DNA of 64,000 nt from Trichomonas vaginalis G3 (GCF_026262505.1 NC_067206.1:38577660-38641659), one strand, 5' to 3'. Counted from the first letter of the stretch, positions 18,106 to 29,015 are shown. Program-made: numbers and translations. The notes: generated from the letters alone by a model not told the origin.

Positions 18106-18557
18106 ATGAGTTCTTCATCAAGCTCTCGTGAACCTTCACCATCTATGAAACAAACTTTACCAAACGATTATGGAGCACCTATTGAATATTTCTTACGAGC
18201 TGCACAATGGCAAAGAGCAGTCTCACCAAGGTTAGGTGTTCCACCAGCTCCTGTCAAAAATAGCATTTGGTCAAGTCCTTATATAAAATATGGTCTCCCA
18301 CTAGGTTTGCTAGCTACAGCAGGAGCAGTTATGATGTTGAAAAGAAATAAAGCAAATGTTGTAAATAATACTGAAGTAGCTGAAGTTAAACAAACTCCAA
18401 CACCTTCGCCAAAACCAACGTCAAACAACCTTCAATGACTCCTGAACCTATGGAAGTACAAACTCCTGTTCAAAAGTCAACTCCTAAACCGACTCCAACA
18501 TTTAAACCAGAACCTACTCCTCAAATAAATCGTAAAACTCCTGCGTTTCCTTACTGA
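18106..18557 (+). pseudogene. Single-pass membrane protein with Thr/Pro-rich tail, broken
   Basis: Starts with a Ser-rich leader (MSSSSSSREPSPSMKQTLPN). It has one membrane segment, YGLPLGLLATAGAVMML, at about residues 65-81, followed by a basic KRNK stop-transfer and a Thr/Pro/Lys-rich tail. The layout would place the N-terminal 60 residues on one side of a membrane and a disordered TP-rich tail on the other. It follows the capsid gene, so an internal membrane or envelope-associated role is possible but unproven. Looks broken near its end. Confidence 0.5.
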
Positions 18558-18605
18558 AAAAATAACGTTATTTTTATTTAATATTAAAATTTTTATTTGA
18601 TTGAA

Positions 18606-18840
18606 ATGACAAATAAAGTCACTGAAGCAATGAAACAAAAGTTTTTGGTAGAATACATTAAATCAGGAACTATTCCAGAAGGTTTTTACATTCATACTAT
18701 GAAGGATGGTAGAGTTCAGTTTAGAAAGATAAAGCAACCATTAGATAAAGAAGGAATTTGAGAAAGATTAAACTTCATGAGGACAACATTGCTGAACTTA
18801 AGAAGAAGTTAGAAGAGTTGGAGAAAGGAAGAGAGTTATA
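18606..18840 (+). pseudogene. Small element gene with the shared N-terminal module, broken
   Basis: Encodes MTNKVTEAMKQKFLVEYIKS with EGFYIHTMKDGRVQFRKIKQ, the same helix-SG-P-x-Y-strand-DG-basic-strand pattern as 16044-16475 and 39092-39619. A Lys/Glu coiled-coil-like stretch (NIAELKKKLEELEKGREL) follows. Its end meets the subterminal block that also appears at 2872-2905. Broken. Confidence 0.45.
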
Positions 18841-18906
18841 AAGCAATGAATTCAACAGGGTGAAAAACAGGTGAAAAAAGGTGAGATCTACCACTTCACC
18901 TAAATT

Positions 18907-19477
18907 TATTTTTGTGCTATGTTTTCATACGTGTGAGGGTGGTGATATCATTAATTTTTAAGTTTATTTATTTTTATTTTTATATAAATGACGAAAACTA
19001 TTGAGATAACAAACTACAACGGTCATGAGTTCAAGAATTTGTTCTTCGTTCCTCGTGAAAATACATTCTATCAGATACGAGGGAGAAAGGGTAAAGTTAG
19101 TTTGAGCGTTTATGACAACAACATAATGGAAAGTTTATACAAGCATAGATACAAACGGTAAGCGTGTTTCATTAGCTTTGTCAAAACTTACTAACATTTA
19201 TTTTGACAGTGATTTTGACTCTGACGATTGGAGTGACAGCAGCGATACTGAAGAATATGAACTATTGTGTGAAGCACAGCAATGGGAAGTTGCAATACTT
19301 TTGTAAATGAGAACATTAGTGGGAACGTTAGTGTGAACGTTTATTTTTTCATTAGTGAAGTTGTTAGCGAAGTCGTTAGTGAGGTGAAGTGGTTGGCGGC
19401 TTTGTAAAGTGTCAAATTCACAAGTATTGGGTAAGGTGGAACGCAGTGCCGCCGTACCCAAGACTTGTATACTAACT
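18907..19477. repeat. Right TIR of element 1
   Basis: Inverted counterpart of 2244-2821, ending GTATACTAACT at 19467-19477 and followed by the AATTA target duplication at 19478-19482. It differs from the left TIR by a handful of single-base changes. Confidence 0.9.
18988..19305 (+). pseudogene. Second TIR copy of the small acidic-tailed gene, broken
   Basis: Inverted copy of the 2411-2737 gene, starting MTKTIEITNYNGHEF after the same TATATAAATG leader. The left copy is open, whereas this one is broken. Confidence 0.7.
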
Positions 19478-19561
19478 AATTAACCATGTTCCTTTTGATA
19501 AATTAAAAGGAGATATTTGACCAACTGTTGAAAAATCCTGTGAAACCAAATGATATTCTTG
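19478..19561 (-). pseudogene. Host glycine-rich protein gene, N-terminal edge
   Basis: Read on the minus strand this short segment encodes QDFSTVGQISPFNLSKGTWL and runs into the AATTA target site of the Polinton. Beyond the element, the reading continues in phase into IMIWGAQGG at 2243. The G-T-W strand followed by WGAQGG is the usual start of a glycine-rich domain, which fixes the insertion point just before that motif. Upstream of 19561 the frame closes without an ATG, so the true 5' end of this host gene is lost, diverged, or in a part I cannot recognise. Confidence 0.65.
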
Positions 19562-20390
19562 TTAAAATCTTTTTGTTTGAGTATTGTGGAATTTTATAAT
19601 GAATTTAAAGCTTGCATTAATATATAAAGGTCCTGTTGTTAAATGAAGTGCTAGTATTTTAAAGCAGTTATTTTAAATATTGCTGTGATTCTTAATTAAT
19701 TTGATAAAAAATATAATATAAAATAACCTTATATTTATATAAATTTTTCAATTGGATCCGGAAAATTGAGAAGAATACATCAAGTTGATCAGTTTTTTAC
19801 AAAAGTTAACAATATCAGCTATACCGAAAATTTTATTATATGCTAAATGATTTAAAATAATAATTATATTAATATGTCTAAATAAGAAATAAAATTTTTT
19901 ATTGTGGTAAACTATTTATTCTGAGAAACAATAAAATAAAGATGTTTTCTGATATTCATCTTTTGCATTGCCATATGCACCAGGAAAAAGAGAAGTTCCA
20001 CATGGCCTTTGCGAAATGTTATTATAGAGGATAACATAAATCACCCTGCAGACTTTCAGACCAAAATTTGGTAAACTCATTAACTCTGTTTTATTGAAAT
20101 AGTGATACCAATTTGGAAGATAATACAAGGTTTTCAAAATTACTTCCGAAATTGAAATTAACTTCCAAATCGGCATCACTGATGAAGAAACTAAAAATAT
20201 TGATTAAACTAATTTCTACATATTAAGGCTGTACTTACGCCCATCTAACTTTAATTCAAAGTTTTGACAACTGGCGTGAAACAATTGAATTGATGGCCCT
20301 GTCATATTGTAAGTTCATCCTTAAAAGAAAATAAAAAATATTGATTAAAAACAATTTCTATTTTATTAAATAAACAAAATTCTATATATA
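19562..20390. other. AT-rich host intergenic stretch
   Basis: About 830 bp between the split glycine-rich gene and the importin-like gene. A minus-strand frame at 19916-20179 (87 residues, MMPIWKLISISEVIL) is open but has no recognisable domain. It could be a decayed gene fragment or chance. No RNA gene, repeat or transposon end seen. Confidence 0.4.
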
Positions 20391-22940
20391 TTACAACATT
20401 GTCACGAAATCATAAGTTTTTGTTGCATAAAAACTTATTTTTGGATCTAAATTTGTCTTTCTCTCATTCAACATGTTCAAAATAATGGATCTGTTGAGAG
20501 CAAGTTTAGATCTTTTACAATTTGTTCCAATAACCTTTATAAGGTTGCAAGCAGCAATGAATATAGTATCAGTCATCATCCTGTTCTTAGAAATGAACTC
20601 AATGTACTTAATAATTTCCTTATGAAAGTCGGAAATCACTTTAGACATGTCAGGCTTCGAAAGGAACAATGAAGAAAATGCCGTGAGCATCGGAGCAACA
20701 GCAGATTCGATGTCTGGAGTGAATTTTCGACTTAATGCGAAAGATAACAGTTTAATCGTGGAATTTATTGTATCATCATTAGGTTCGCTGAATGCATATG
20801 TTATATCATGCAAAGCAAACATGATTCCTTTGAAAATAGTGCTACTTTCCATGTTTGTCGCCAAATTAAACAAATTATCAATAATTTCTGGGGATTCATC
20901 AACAAAACAAGGTACAGATGTGCCATAGAACTTACCAATAACACGAACACCCTCGTAAATGATGGTTTCGTTGTAAGATTGAAGGGCCATCTCCATTAAA
21001 TTGTTGATTTTCTGGGAATTTTCTTCAGATGACACTGAACCTGTATCAAGGATCTTAAGAAGTGCTACTAAACCCTCTTTCCAGAACTCAAAATCGTGTA
21101 ATGAAATTAATTCTGTCAAAACTTTGTCAAAAACGGGTTGTGTGTACTGGGACATTTCTTTCTTGAGCTTGTTAGCAATAGTAGATATCACGATCATGCG
21201 GCCAATTCTCATATTCAGATGAGTTTGAGGGAAATAGTCATCTACGTGAAGAATGAGGTCTAAAAGCTTAACTCTTACTTCTTCTGTCTCAGGAAGTCTC
21301 TTAATCAACCGGTAAAATGAGTCAAATGGAGCGACCAAAGTAGTTGATTCTTGATCTGGTGTTGTTCCATCAGTTAGGCATCGGATTGTCTGTATGGTAA
21401 TATCAAACATCGATTCTAAGGCGCTTTCAGGTACATTTTCGCATAAAATCGTAATTATATTCGAACATCTCAGTCTCACTTGAGGTTCTGCTTCTCTCTG
21501 TGGTAATATTGCGTTGTTCATTATGAAGTAAAGGTCTTCTGGCGATTGCACTCCATATTTTTTGATGATTTTGTATATGACATATAAAGATGTTTCAACA
21601 AGTCTTCGATTCTCAGAGTTCAAGTACCTCTCTATAAGTATAGAACTTCCGTATTGGTAGATTTCGTCTCCCTCAATTCTGGGACCAGATGTGACTGAAA
21701 GAAGACAAAGAAGAACAGTATTTTGGACGATAAAGGTCGTATCGGTGTTATTTGTAATATTCTGGTTTACATAACCGAAAAGAATCGGGGACATGATTTT
21801 GAAATATTCTGGAATTTTGCAAAGTTGGCATAAAGCTGAACTTGCAAGGAAGGAAGGCTCGGAATTCTCGGGGTCTTCTATTGTTTGGTCGTTTGGATTG
21901 GCCGGCATGAGCAAATGTATAAGACATTCCGTGATTTGTTGAAGATTATAATCTAATAATATGAAATTAACCTTGCTTTTGTCTTCTTTGTACAGTAAAT
22001 GCTCGAATCTTGCGATCTGTATTAAAAACATAAGGTTGGCGAACGTATTATTATGAGTTTCTGGAGAATGTTGTTCAATTGGTATCTGGCAGTTGATTGG
22101 ATCGAAAATCGTATGCGCCATCTCGCGGAACACTTGCTTCATGATGTTATAATACACTTTGTAGATAGTTTTGAGGAAATAAAATGAAGAATTATATAAA
22201 GGATTTTCGATTTGGTTCGTTTGCTGTAGCTCTTGAATAGTCATGCATGTATATGAGATGATTTGCGTAATGTTCTCTGCATTAATTTCGTTCTGGGAAT
22301 GAGAAATTAAAGGATTTAATAATTTCAGTGATAAAAGTTTAATATCGTTGCTTGCTGCATCCCATGTATATATTCTGAAACATTCGTTGATAAGTTGGAG
22401 TATTAAATTGAGCATATTATCGACTTTATGTTTAGAAAAGAAATCTGCATCGAATAACTCTTTAAAAAACTTAAGAGAGAAGTCTGTAGGTGGTTGCTCT
22501 TGATTCTGTAGCTCTGTAAATAGTTCTGAAACGCATTCATTGTATATTTCTGGGTCATATTCGCAAATCATTGATAAACATTTAGCTGCCATGTTACGAA
22601 CGCCTTCGTTATCGGAATTTCTATTCTTGACAATTGCATTTTTGGTTAAATCTTTGTATTCGAAGCTCAGCCACTCTTTTTCGACTTTTTCTTCTGGATT
22701 TTCAATGTCATGATTTAAAAATTGTTTAATAAATGCAAGAAGTAGCAGTATGTGTTCATAACTATCTTCATTAACACTGTCTAAGCCATAGGATGAACAT
22801 AATAAAAATCCAATTCTTTGATTTGTGAAGAAGCCTTCAAGCCATTGTTTGCATGCTTCAATAGTTTCTTGATTACCTTCTATATATCCTTGAACATTTT
22901 GAATGAATTCATTATAGAGTGGCTGCAAATCTTCATTCAT
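20391..22940 (-). CDS. Importin-beta-like karyopherin (HEAT repeats)
   Basis: An 849-residue all-helical protein with HEAT-type repeats throughout, for example NEGVRNMAAKCLSMICEY (about 110-127), SFLASSALCQLCKIPEYF (about 360) and NRRLVETSLYVIYKIIKKYG (about 450). The central section has acidic NDQTIEDPENSE just before a repeat with ASSALCQL. This is the arrangement of importin beta/Kap95, where an acidic loop precedes a conserved A-A-x-x-L helix. Length (about 860 for Kap95/importin beta 1) agrees. The protein would carry cargo through nuclear pores in a Ran-dependent way. The start is the first ATG after an AT-rich leader. It is single-exon and intact, in contrast to the flanking elements. 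Another karyopherin remains possible. Confidence 0.6.
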   Translation of the reverse strand: MNEDLQPLYNEFIQNVQGYIEGNQETIEACKQWLEGFFTNQRIGFLLCSSYGLDSVNEDSYEHILLLLAFIKQFLNHDIENPEEKVEKEWLSFEYKDLTKNAIVKNRNSDNEGVRNMAAKCLSMICEYDPEIYNECVSELFTELQNQEQPPTDFSLKFFKELFDADFFSKHKVDNMLNLILQLINECFRIYTWDAASNDIKLLSLKLLNPLISHSQNEINAENITQIISYTCMTIQELQQTNQIENPLYNSSFYFLKTIYKVYYNIMKQVFREMAHTIFDPINCQIPIEQHSPETHNNTFANLMFLIQIARFEHLLYKEDKSKVNFILLDYNLQQITECLIHLLMPANPNDQTIEDPENSEPSFLASSALCQLCKIPEYFKIMSPILFGYVNQNITNNTDTTFIVQNTVLLCLLSVTSGPRIEGDEIYQYGSSILIERYLNSENRRLVETSLYVIYKIIKKYGVQSPEDLYFIMNNAILPQREAEPQVRLRCSNIITILCENVPESALESMFDITIQTIRCLTDGTTPDQESTTLVAPFDSFYRLIKRLPETEEVRVKLLDLILHVDDYFPQTHLNMRIGRMIVISTIANKLKKEMSQYTQPVFDKVLTELISLHDFEFWKEGLVALLKILDTGSVSSEENSQKINNLMEMALQSYNETIIYEGVRVIGKFYGTSVPCFVDESPEIIDNLFNLATNMESSTIFKGIMFALHDITYAFSEPNDDTINSTIKLLSFALSRKFTPDIESAVAPMLTAFSSLFLSKPDMSKVISDFHKEIIKYIEFISKNRMMTDTIFIAACNLIKVIGTNCKRSKLALNRSIILNMLNERKTNLDPKISFYATKTYDFVTML

Positions 22941-22991
22941 TCAAAAATCAAAAATAAAATGTTTTCTGCAGAAAAATGTTGATTTCATTTT

Positions 22992-22995
<4 letters not shown>

Positions 22996-23044
<49 letters not shown>

Positions 23045-23827
23045 TAGTGGGGCTTCCAGGCACTTCGTGCCTTCTAGCCCTGAGGATGAATGAGTATAAT
23101 GAAGTTCTTATATACGGGTCTTCCAGGAGCTTTTCACAAAATATATATGTTTTTCATGTTTTGTCAAGATTTCATCGTAAAGACTTTGTCAAGATTTCAT
23201 CGTAAAGACTTTGTCAAGATTTCATCGTAAAGACTTTGTCAAAACTTCATCGTAAAGACTTTGTCAAAACTTCATCGTAAAATCAGACAAAAATAATGTT
23301 TAGGGTAGAAGGTTAGATATAACCTCTTTTCTAACCTCTTTTCTACCCTCTTGAATTTGTCAAGATTTCTTCGTAAATGTTTTGTCAAGACTTCTTCGTA
23401 AATGTTTTGTCAAGACTTCTTCGTAAATGTTTTGTCAAGACTTCTTCGTAAAATCAGACAAAAATAATGTTTAGGGTAGAAGGTTAGATATAACCTCTTT
23501 TCTAACCTCTTTTCTACCCTCTTGAATTTTCATGAAATTTACACCAAAAATATACTACTAGGGTCATTTACGAAGAAATCTCAACAAAGTCTTTACGATG
23601 AAATCTCAACAAAACATAGACAAGAAAGTTCATGAGAAATTAGATGAAGAAGTCTTGACAAAGTCTTTACGAAGAAATTCATGAAAATTCAAGAGGGTAG
23701 AAAAGAGGTTAGAAAAGAGGTTATATCTAACCTTCTACCCTAAAATATATTTTTGGGTCATTTACACTCATTTACGAAGAAGTCACAACAAAGTCTTTAC
23801 GAAGAAGTCACAATAAAACATCTGTCA
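22996..23827. repeat. Left TIR of element 2
   Basis: Matches 44956-45804 inverted. From outside in: A-tract, a GGTAGTGG...CTTCTAGCCC block with its own small dyad (GGCACTTCGTGCC), tandem units containing TCATCGTAAAGAC or TTCTTCGTAAATG, and three copies of the 48-bp palindrome (23302-23349, 23473-23520 and, reversed, 23695-23742). Confidence 0.85.
23155..23460. repeat. Iteron-like tandem repeats inside the left TIR
   Basis: About five copies of a 24-25-bp unit (TTGTCAAGATTTCATCGTAA and AGACT) at 23160-23280 and about four of a variant (TGTCAAGACTTCTTCGTAAA) at 23350-23450, with a palindrome after each group. Mirror arrays lie at about 45310-45660. Regular units at both ends suggest binding sites for an element protein; this is inferred. 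Confidence 0.7.
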
Positions 23828-23853
23828 AAAACCGCTTTTTAACTTCACTTAAA

Positions 23854-25433
23854 ATGCCACGTAAGCTACGTAAGAATATACGTAAGAGGAAGAGAGCATT
23901 GAAACATCCAATAGTAAAACTGACACCACAACAACAGTTGCAACAACAAATGCTGAATGACCCCACTATGTTGCAACAAATGTCAAGCAATCCTATGCTT
24001 TTTAAACCGAGTTGTTGGTGCACAGAGTGGAGGTTTAAGAGCGGGACTTTTAGCGAAAATGGCAGGCTATGGTGGAGCTGCAGACGGAACAGCCTATAAC
24101 CCTCAAAGTCAAATGAATTTGAGTTCACTCAAAAATCAAATAACAGATGTCAAAAAGTCAAACATAGACATACAGAAACAAATAAGTGAAAACGAAAAGA
24201 AACTAGAATATGACAGACACACAAAGAAACTCAATGAGTTAAACGTAGAGAAAAAGAAGAAAGAAGAACAACTGAAAGAACTAAGTACAGAGGAATATGC
24301 GAAAAAAGTGTCAGAAAAAGCAGCAGAAGTAGCAAAAATGGAACAAGATGTCATAAATTTGAAAAACCATACTACTCAATATAAATACTGAAAGATGAAG
24401 AGATAAAACAAAAAGCCCTGAAGACATATATGGATAGCGATGAGTATAAAAAGAAGTTGAAGCAAATGTAAAGGCAGAAAAACTTTTACAGTTGCAAAAC
24501 CAAACCGTACAGTATGAAAACTTAGCACAAGAAAGTAAAAATAACGACGCAGCCATGCAAAAGGCAATGAAAAGTGCAGAAATATATAAAAGCTAACAAT
24601 GACTGGTTAGATGCCAAGCCAACGCTAAAGCAGCCCAACTCATAGGGTCAATAAGGACAAAAATACAAGCGGATGAAGACAGTTCAAATGAAGCTTTAAC
24701 AAATGCTGACTTTAAGAACGCTTTCGAAGCTCTTCATAGTAAGGTGAAACAAGTGAACGACTTCTCATCTGGAAAGAAACTGAAGTCTGAAGGTTTCGAC
24801 AAAGAGTTAAAAGAAGTAGCACAAAATATGACGAAAATAACAGATGCAGCAACGAGACAGGCAGTTCAAAGTGCCTATGACGCCGTTAGAGCAACTGTTG
24901 TGAAAAGTCAAGAAAAAGAGTTACAACAGACCAAAACAGACCTAGTAAATGCTTTCTTAAAAACGAAAAGTCAGGTAGGACATTACGCTGCAGATGGAAC
25001 ATATGTGCCAGCTGGTGGAACTTATATACCACCAAACCCTCCAAGAGAAGCACCTGCACCAGGACTACCTAGAACATTTACATCGTCACATGGACACAGA
25101 CACAGGCATGCACAACAACCAGCACAACAACCACCTCCACAACCAGCACAACAACCAACACAACAACCAACAGTTCAAAACACTGCACCACAACCAGCAC
25201 AACAACAACCACAAACAGAGCAAGGACATAAAAGAAGTAGAGAACAAGGAAACCAAGAATTCTTAAAAATGCTTAAAGAAGACTATGGTTACCCAGATAG
25301 TATTGACTTTAGTGACAGATATAAAGAAGCTATTAGAAAGTTCAAGGATGGAAATACTGACCCGAACTATTTAGCTTTATGGCTCTGCACCAAAGGGGAT
25401 AAATTTCAAACCTGGAAAATACAAGCTCGCTAA
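23854..25433 (+). pseudogene. Basic/coiled-coil/Gln-Pro-rich element gene, broken
   Basis: The N-terminus is strongly basic (MPRKLRKNIRKRKRALKHPI) and then Gln-rich. A long Lys/Glu coiled-coil region follows (SLKNQITDVKKSNIDIQKQI onward), then AAQNM/VKKSQEKELQQT-type helices and a Gln/Pro repeat tract (QPAQQPTQQPT). The last section reads YGYPDSIDFSDRYKEAIRKF and TDPNYLALWLC, like the Asn-Pro-x-Tyr module in other element proteins. A host-like initiator (TTCACTT) sits just before the ATG. A large structural or core protein is plausible. Broken. Confidence 0.5.
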
Positions 25434-25467
25434 GGGATATGATTTAATAGCATATCATCCAAATGAC

Positions 25468-25876
25468 ATGAACGAATTTACTCCGAGATATTTGATGTCA
25501 GAGCTAAATGACAATTTAACTCTCTTCATGAAACGCGTAAAAAATAGAGACGGAACGAAAGAAGAAAGGTTTATGAGTCCGGATGACTTAGAAAGGGAAC
25601 TTGTTGAAAACGGTCTCGGAATATATGAAATGCCAGCAGATGAGGTACAAGAAACTCCACAGGAAGAAACTAGTTCAGATACAACCAGACATGGAAGAAA
25701 TAGTTCAGCAACAAAAGCTAGAAGAGCCTGAAGGAAACGAACAAGTCCTTCCTTTGGAAACTAACTTCACAGAACTAGATGAAGATTTGGAACAGCCGAA
25801 AAATCTTGACCCTCAACAAGAGTATGCGGAGAATATGGAATATTTCAAGAGTCTAAAAAAAATTCGGCTGACATAG
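25468..25876 (+). pseudogene. Acidic element coding region, broken
   Basis: Encodes MNEFTPRYLMSELNDNLTLF with a following MSPDDLERELVENGLGIYEM, then a Glu/Gln-rich acidic linker. It follows the 23854-25433 region directly and could be part of the same structural gene or a separate small gene; I do not attempt to decide. No family recognised. Broken. Confidence 0.4.
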
Positions 25877-25893
25877 TAGAAGAATATCGAAAA

Positions 25894-26997
25894 ATGTTTG
25901 CCGACATACAAAAGACTCCAACATCAGATGAAAATATCCAGCATAGAATGGAAGAACTGAAAAAAAATGTACACAAATACAACAACCCTTTTTACTTACG
26001 AGCATTTAACGTTCAATCTTCGGATGAACTCGGTGAAGATAAAAGGTTAAATTTCAAGAAAACATATAGAAATGAAACATTGTTTAAAGTTCATTCAGAA
26101 CCTAACCAAGATGGAAACAAACCTACTTTTGTTTCTGCAGACGATGGAACTACAATGAGATGGGGTCATAAAGCTAACCCGGATAGGTGGTTCATAAACT
26201 TACAACCTCAATTCCAAGAAGTTGTAGACGCAATGGAAGTCAATGGTGAACCAGATATAGCTGGTATTTTCAGCGCGGCTTTAATGCCATTGAAAGATAT
26301 GAAAGATGCAGATATTTTGGACCAGTATGAAATGAACATGGCTGATGGAAATATAACACCTGACGTTCTAGAACATTTATCTCAAAGAACTACACAGAAC
26401 CATAGAGATGGTATATTTGGTGAAGAGTTTAGAAAGAAAGTTAGGGAGATAGAAGGAAGAGAACCTATTGTACATGACCTTGCAAACGAAAGTTTACAAA
26501 ATGTCATAAAAACTTACTTTGCAGACAATGAACCGAGAAGGGATGAATATTTAAGAAAACTCAAATGGACAGTACCAAATGAAATGTTAGTATTGAAAAA
26601 CATGTTCCTTGACAAAATAAAACCAACTACAGAAATAAACGACGCAAGACTGAAAGATTGGGTAGAAGCCTTCCCATTCACAAAAGATATAGTTGGTAAC
26701 ATGGAAAGAAAACCAGAATGGCTACAAAAACATATATTTGGAAACGAGCATATTCCATATGGACAGGCACTGTTTGAAGAGCTTGAACCGGAAACTCAGG
26801 AAAGAGTCATGCAAACAATACGCGAAGACTCAAATACAGACTATGACAAACTCTTTCTAGGATATAGGTTACCTGAGATGGGCGACCAGAGCCAAAAGGC
26901 AAAAAGGACATGGGAAATTTGCAACATACTAGATGAACATAATGCAAAGATGCAACAACTTCAAGCAGAGGGCAATGAAGGAAAAAAGAAGAGTTAA
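25894..26997 (+). CDS. Unknown element protein, 367 aa
   Basis: An open frame, mainly helical and charged. It has an N-terminal helix pair (EDNIQHRMEELKKNVHKYNN-like), FYLRAFNVQSSDEL, a W-rich middle (MRWGHKANPDRWFINLQPQF) and a C-terminal Lys-rich end. There is no signal peptide, membrane segment or nucleotide-binding motif. It lies immediately upstream of the capsid gene, so a virion or assembly protein is the best guess. It is one of the few larger open frames of this element. Element 1 has no obvious counterpart. Confidence 0.5.
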   Translation: MFADIQKTPTSDENIQHRMEELKKNVHKYNNPFYLRAFNVQSSDELGEDKRLNFKKTYRNETLFKVHSEPNQDGNKPTFVSADDGTTMRWGHKANPDRWFINLQPQFQEVVDAMEVNGEPDIAGIFSAALMPLKDMKDADILDQYEMNMADGNITPDVLEHLSQRTTQNHRDGIFGEEFRKKVREIEGREPIVHDLANESLQNVIKTYFADNEPRRDEYLRKLKWTVPNEMLVLKNMFLDKIKPTTEINDARLKDWVEAFPFTKDIVGNMERKPEWLQKHIFGNEHIPYGQALFEELEPETQERVMQTIREDSNTDYDKLFLGYRLPEMGDQSQKAKRTWEICNILDEHNAKMQQLQAEGNEGKKKS

Positions 26998-27023
26998 AAA
27001 CTCAGTCAGGAAGAAAGTAAAGC

Positions 27024-28560
27024 TTGGTCGGAGTGGGTTCTATTATGACATATAAATCCAACTATTCATATTTTTACTCATATGAAATGTACGCCGCTCA
27101 GAATATAACGCCAACAGTTTTGGATGCCATGAATGGAAATGTTTCCGAATGGTATAACGAATGCGACAATGCCATTAGAAGGTCAGAAATAGTTCCTGGA
27201 ACTTACGAATATACAACTGCTGTTTCTTATGGAAATGTAGGTGAGTTTGGAGAAGGTTCTTCAACAACAGTAGATATTGCTTGCGACAGGTTTCATATTA
27301 TTTCTATTGACAACTCTTTCTTATACGTGGAACAAGACATTGAAATAAAACCTTCTGCCAAGTTGTCTGACAAGAAAGGTTGCAATGGAATTTTCTATGT
27401 CGGATACCAATATGCTCCAGAAGTTTTCATGGGATATAAGATATATTCTAACTCTGACTTAGTTCAAACAGTAACATGGGCAAACTATGAATGGTTCGCT
27501 TGAGAAACTCAGTACAACCACAAGCTAGAGAACAAACAGACCAGTATGCAACTATTGAGAAAATAAGAAGACTTGACCCTAACGTTCCAGGAGTTTATGT
27601 TGACCTTTCTGGACAAACTGCAGCAGCAGTAACCAAAGTAAAACTGAAACTTAGAGTTCCTTTGTCATCTTTCCTCATCTTCAGGTTTTTAAGATACTTG
27701 CCAAACTGGGCAGGAAAATTTCTATTGAACTTACTCCAAGCAAAAATAACTTAGTCATTGCACAACACAAGACCCATTCACTCTTACAGACGTAAAGGGA
27801 GCAAATCAAACGTCATTCGCCGAATTTTGCAAAGACAAAGTTGAACTTAGACTTTGGTTTCTCAAACCTCAACACTGAAGTAAACTACTACTTCAATGCT
27901 GCTGGAACTGCTTGGGACCCAGTTAAGTTCACATGCGAAAATTTGAATGCAAGAGAATAGAAAGCAGACTTGCAGTCTATATGTTGGACCCAGATTTTCA
28001 AATGCTTTAGCTGCCAAATATATTGCAGTTCCACTTATGTTCCCTATACACCAAATATCTGTCAAAGACTTTGCAGGTGAAGTTGGAAACCAAAGTGCTG
28101 ACCAGGTGCAAGAACAGATATTGCTTTAACAACTGCAATGAAACATGCAGATACTATGTTTGTACTGTTCAGACGAACTATAAATGACTATTCTTGCTTC
28201 TACAACCCTGGTATTAAATACCATATAAACATAGATGGCAAATACTATCCAAGAGAAGAATATTCTACAGTTGAGGATATGAGGTCATACAACTTGACAT
28301 TAGATGCTATGAACTTTAACACAACTTCACAACAACCATTAACCTGAAATGCAAAGTTCTATTATGCCATATGTGAAGTATGGACTCATACAGGAGCTCA
28401 AAAAACTCAATATACAAATGGAGACCGTTCAAACTTTTGGCTTGGCATTCATTTGCTGATCAGAAGACTTTATGGGTGGTATTTCAACTGTTGGTACAGT
28501 TCAAATACAATATACTGGTGACAGAGACGGTCCAGATGAATTGAAGCAAAGAAGTTTACA
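27024..28560 (+). pseudogene. Candidate major capsid protein gene, broken
   Basis: Encodes strand-rich segments such as MYAAQNITPTVLDAMNGNVS and FHIISIDNSFLYVEQDIEIK, and KLKLRVPLSSFLIFRFLRYL, which parallels FKLRLRIPVRRFLPLEAIRF of the element 1 capsid gene. MKHADTMFVLFRRTINDYSC further on parallels the IWALFRKKDNYYVNFENP region there. Similar order and spacing of these landmarks support homology with 16502-18028. Broken in several places. Confidence 0.6.
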
Positions 28561-28658
28561 AAACCAATAGCACTTTTCACGGAAGATGCTCTTTTGAAAA
28601 TTCGTTCGATGAAACCTGCTGGGGCTCCTCAGATTGGCATAACGACAGCTTCCCATCG

Positions 28659-28997
28659 AGCAGATTTTGGCAGCAGGTCAGTAAGTTGTTCTTGAACTGA
28701 CTTCTCTCCGTCAAATATTGACAGTACGCCAGTTTTGACATAAAATTGTATTATAACTTTCCTTTAGAAATATCGGTCAGTTTTGTTGTTATATTTTTGT
28801 CTGCTTCAAGAACTTTCACCATCTCGGTTATACCAAACTTTCTTTGCTTTATGAAAATATTTTGGTTCAGCAAAGACTGCTATTCTATAACATTTTCCAT
28901 TGTTTGTATAAAGAACTATTCTGTCAATGAACTTGTATTGTTTGTGTGTGTAAACTTTGTTTTGCTTCAATTCGAAGAGATACTCAAATACGTCCAT
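28659..28997 (-). pseudogene. Small unknown element gene, broken
   Basis: Starts MDVFEYLFELKQNKVYTHKQ and includes FAEPKYFHKAKKVWYNRDGE. Coding-like sequence (SIFDGEKSVQEQLTDLLPKS) continues to about 28659. It is divergent from 29016 across an 18-bp spacer. No family recognised. Broken. Confidence 0.4.
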
Positions 28998-29015
28998 CTT
29001 TTTATTCTAAGTAAA
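28998..29015. promoter_or_regulatory. Tight divergent promoter (element 2)
   Basis: 18 bp, CTTTTTATTCTAAGTAAA, between ATGs at 28997 (minus) and 29016 (plus). It is nearly the same as 42480-42497 (TTTTATTCTAGATAAA) and as spacers at 5824-5840 and 7427-7443 of element 1. Confidence 0.55.

Larger units (their letters stand above)
2244..19477. mobile_element. Polinton/Maverick-type element 1
   Basis: This is a 17.2-kb virus-like element. Its outer ends are exact inverted copies starting AGTTAGTATACAAGTCTTGG, and the host duplication AATTA lies at 2239-2243 and 19478-19482. Recognisable parts are a family B DNA polymerase, an A32/FtsK-like packaging ATPase, a candidate major capsid protein, a candidate penton/minor capsid protein, fibre-like genes, a candidate membrane-active virion protein and an HNH endonuclease. 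I found no integrase and no recognisable capsid protease, which is unusual for a Polinton. The polymerase, ATPase and capsid frames look whole; roughly a dozen breaks affect the smaller genes. Near-identical TIRs and a clean target duplication suggest a fairly young insertion. It landed inside a host glycine-rich protein gene. Confidence 0.9.
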
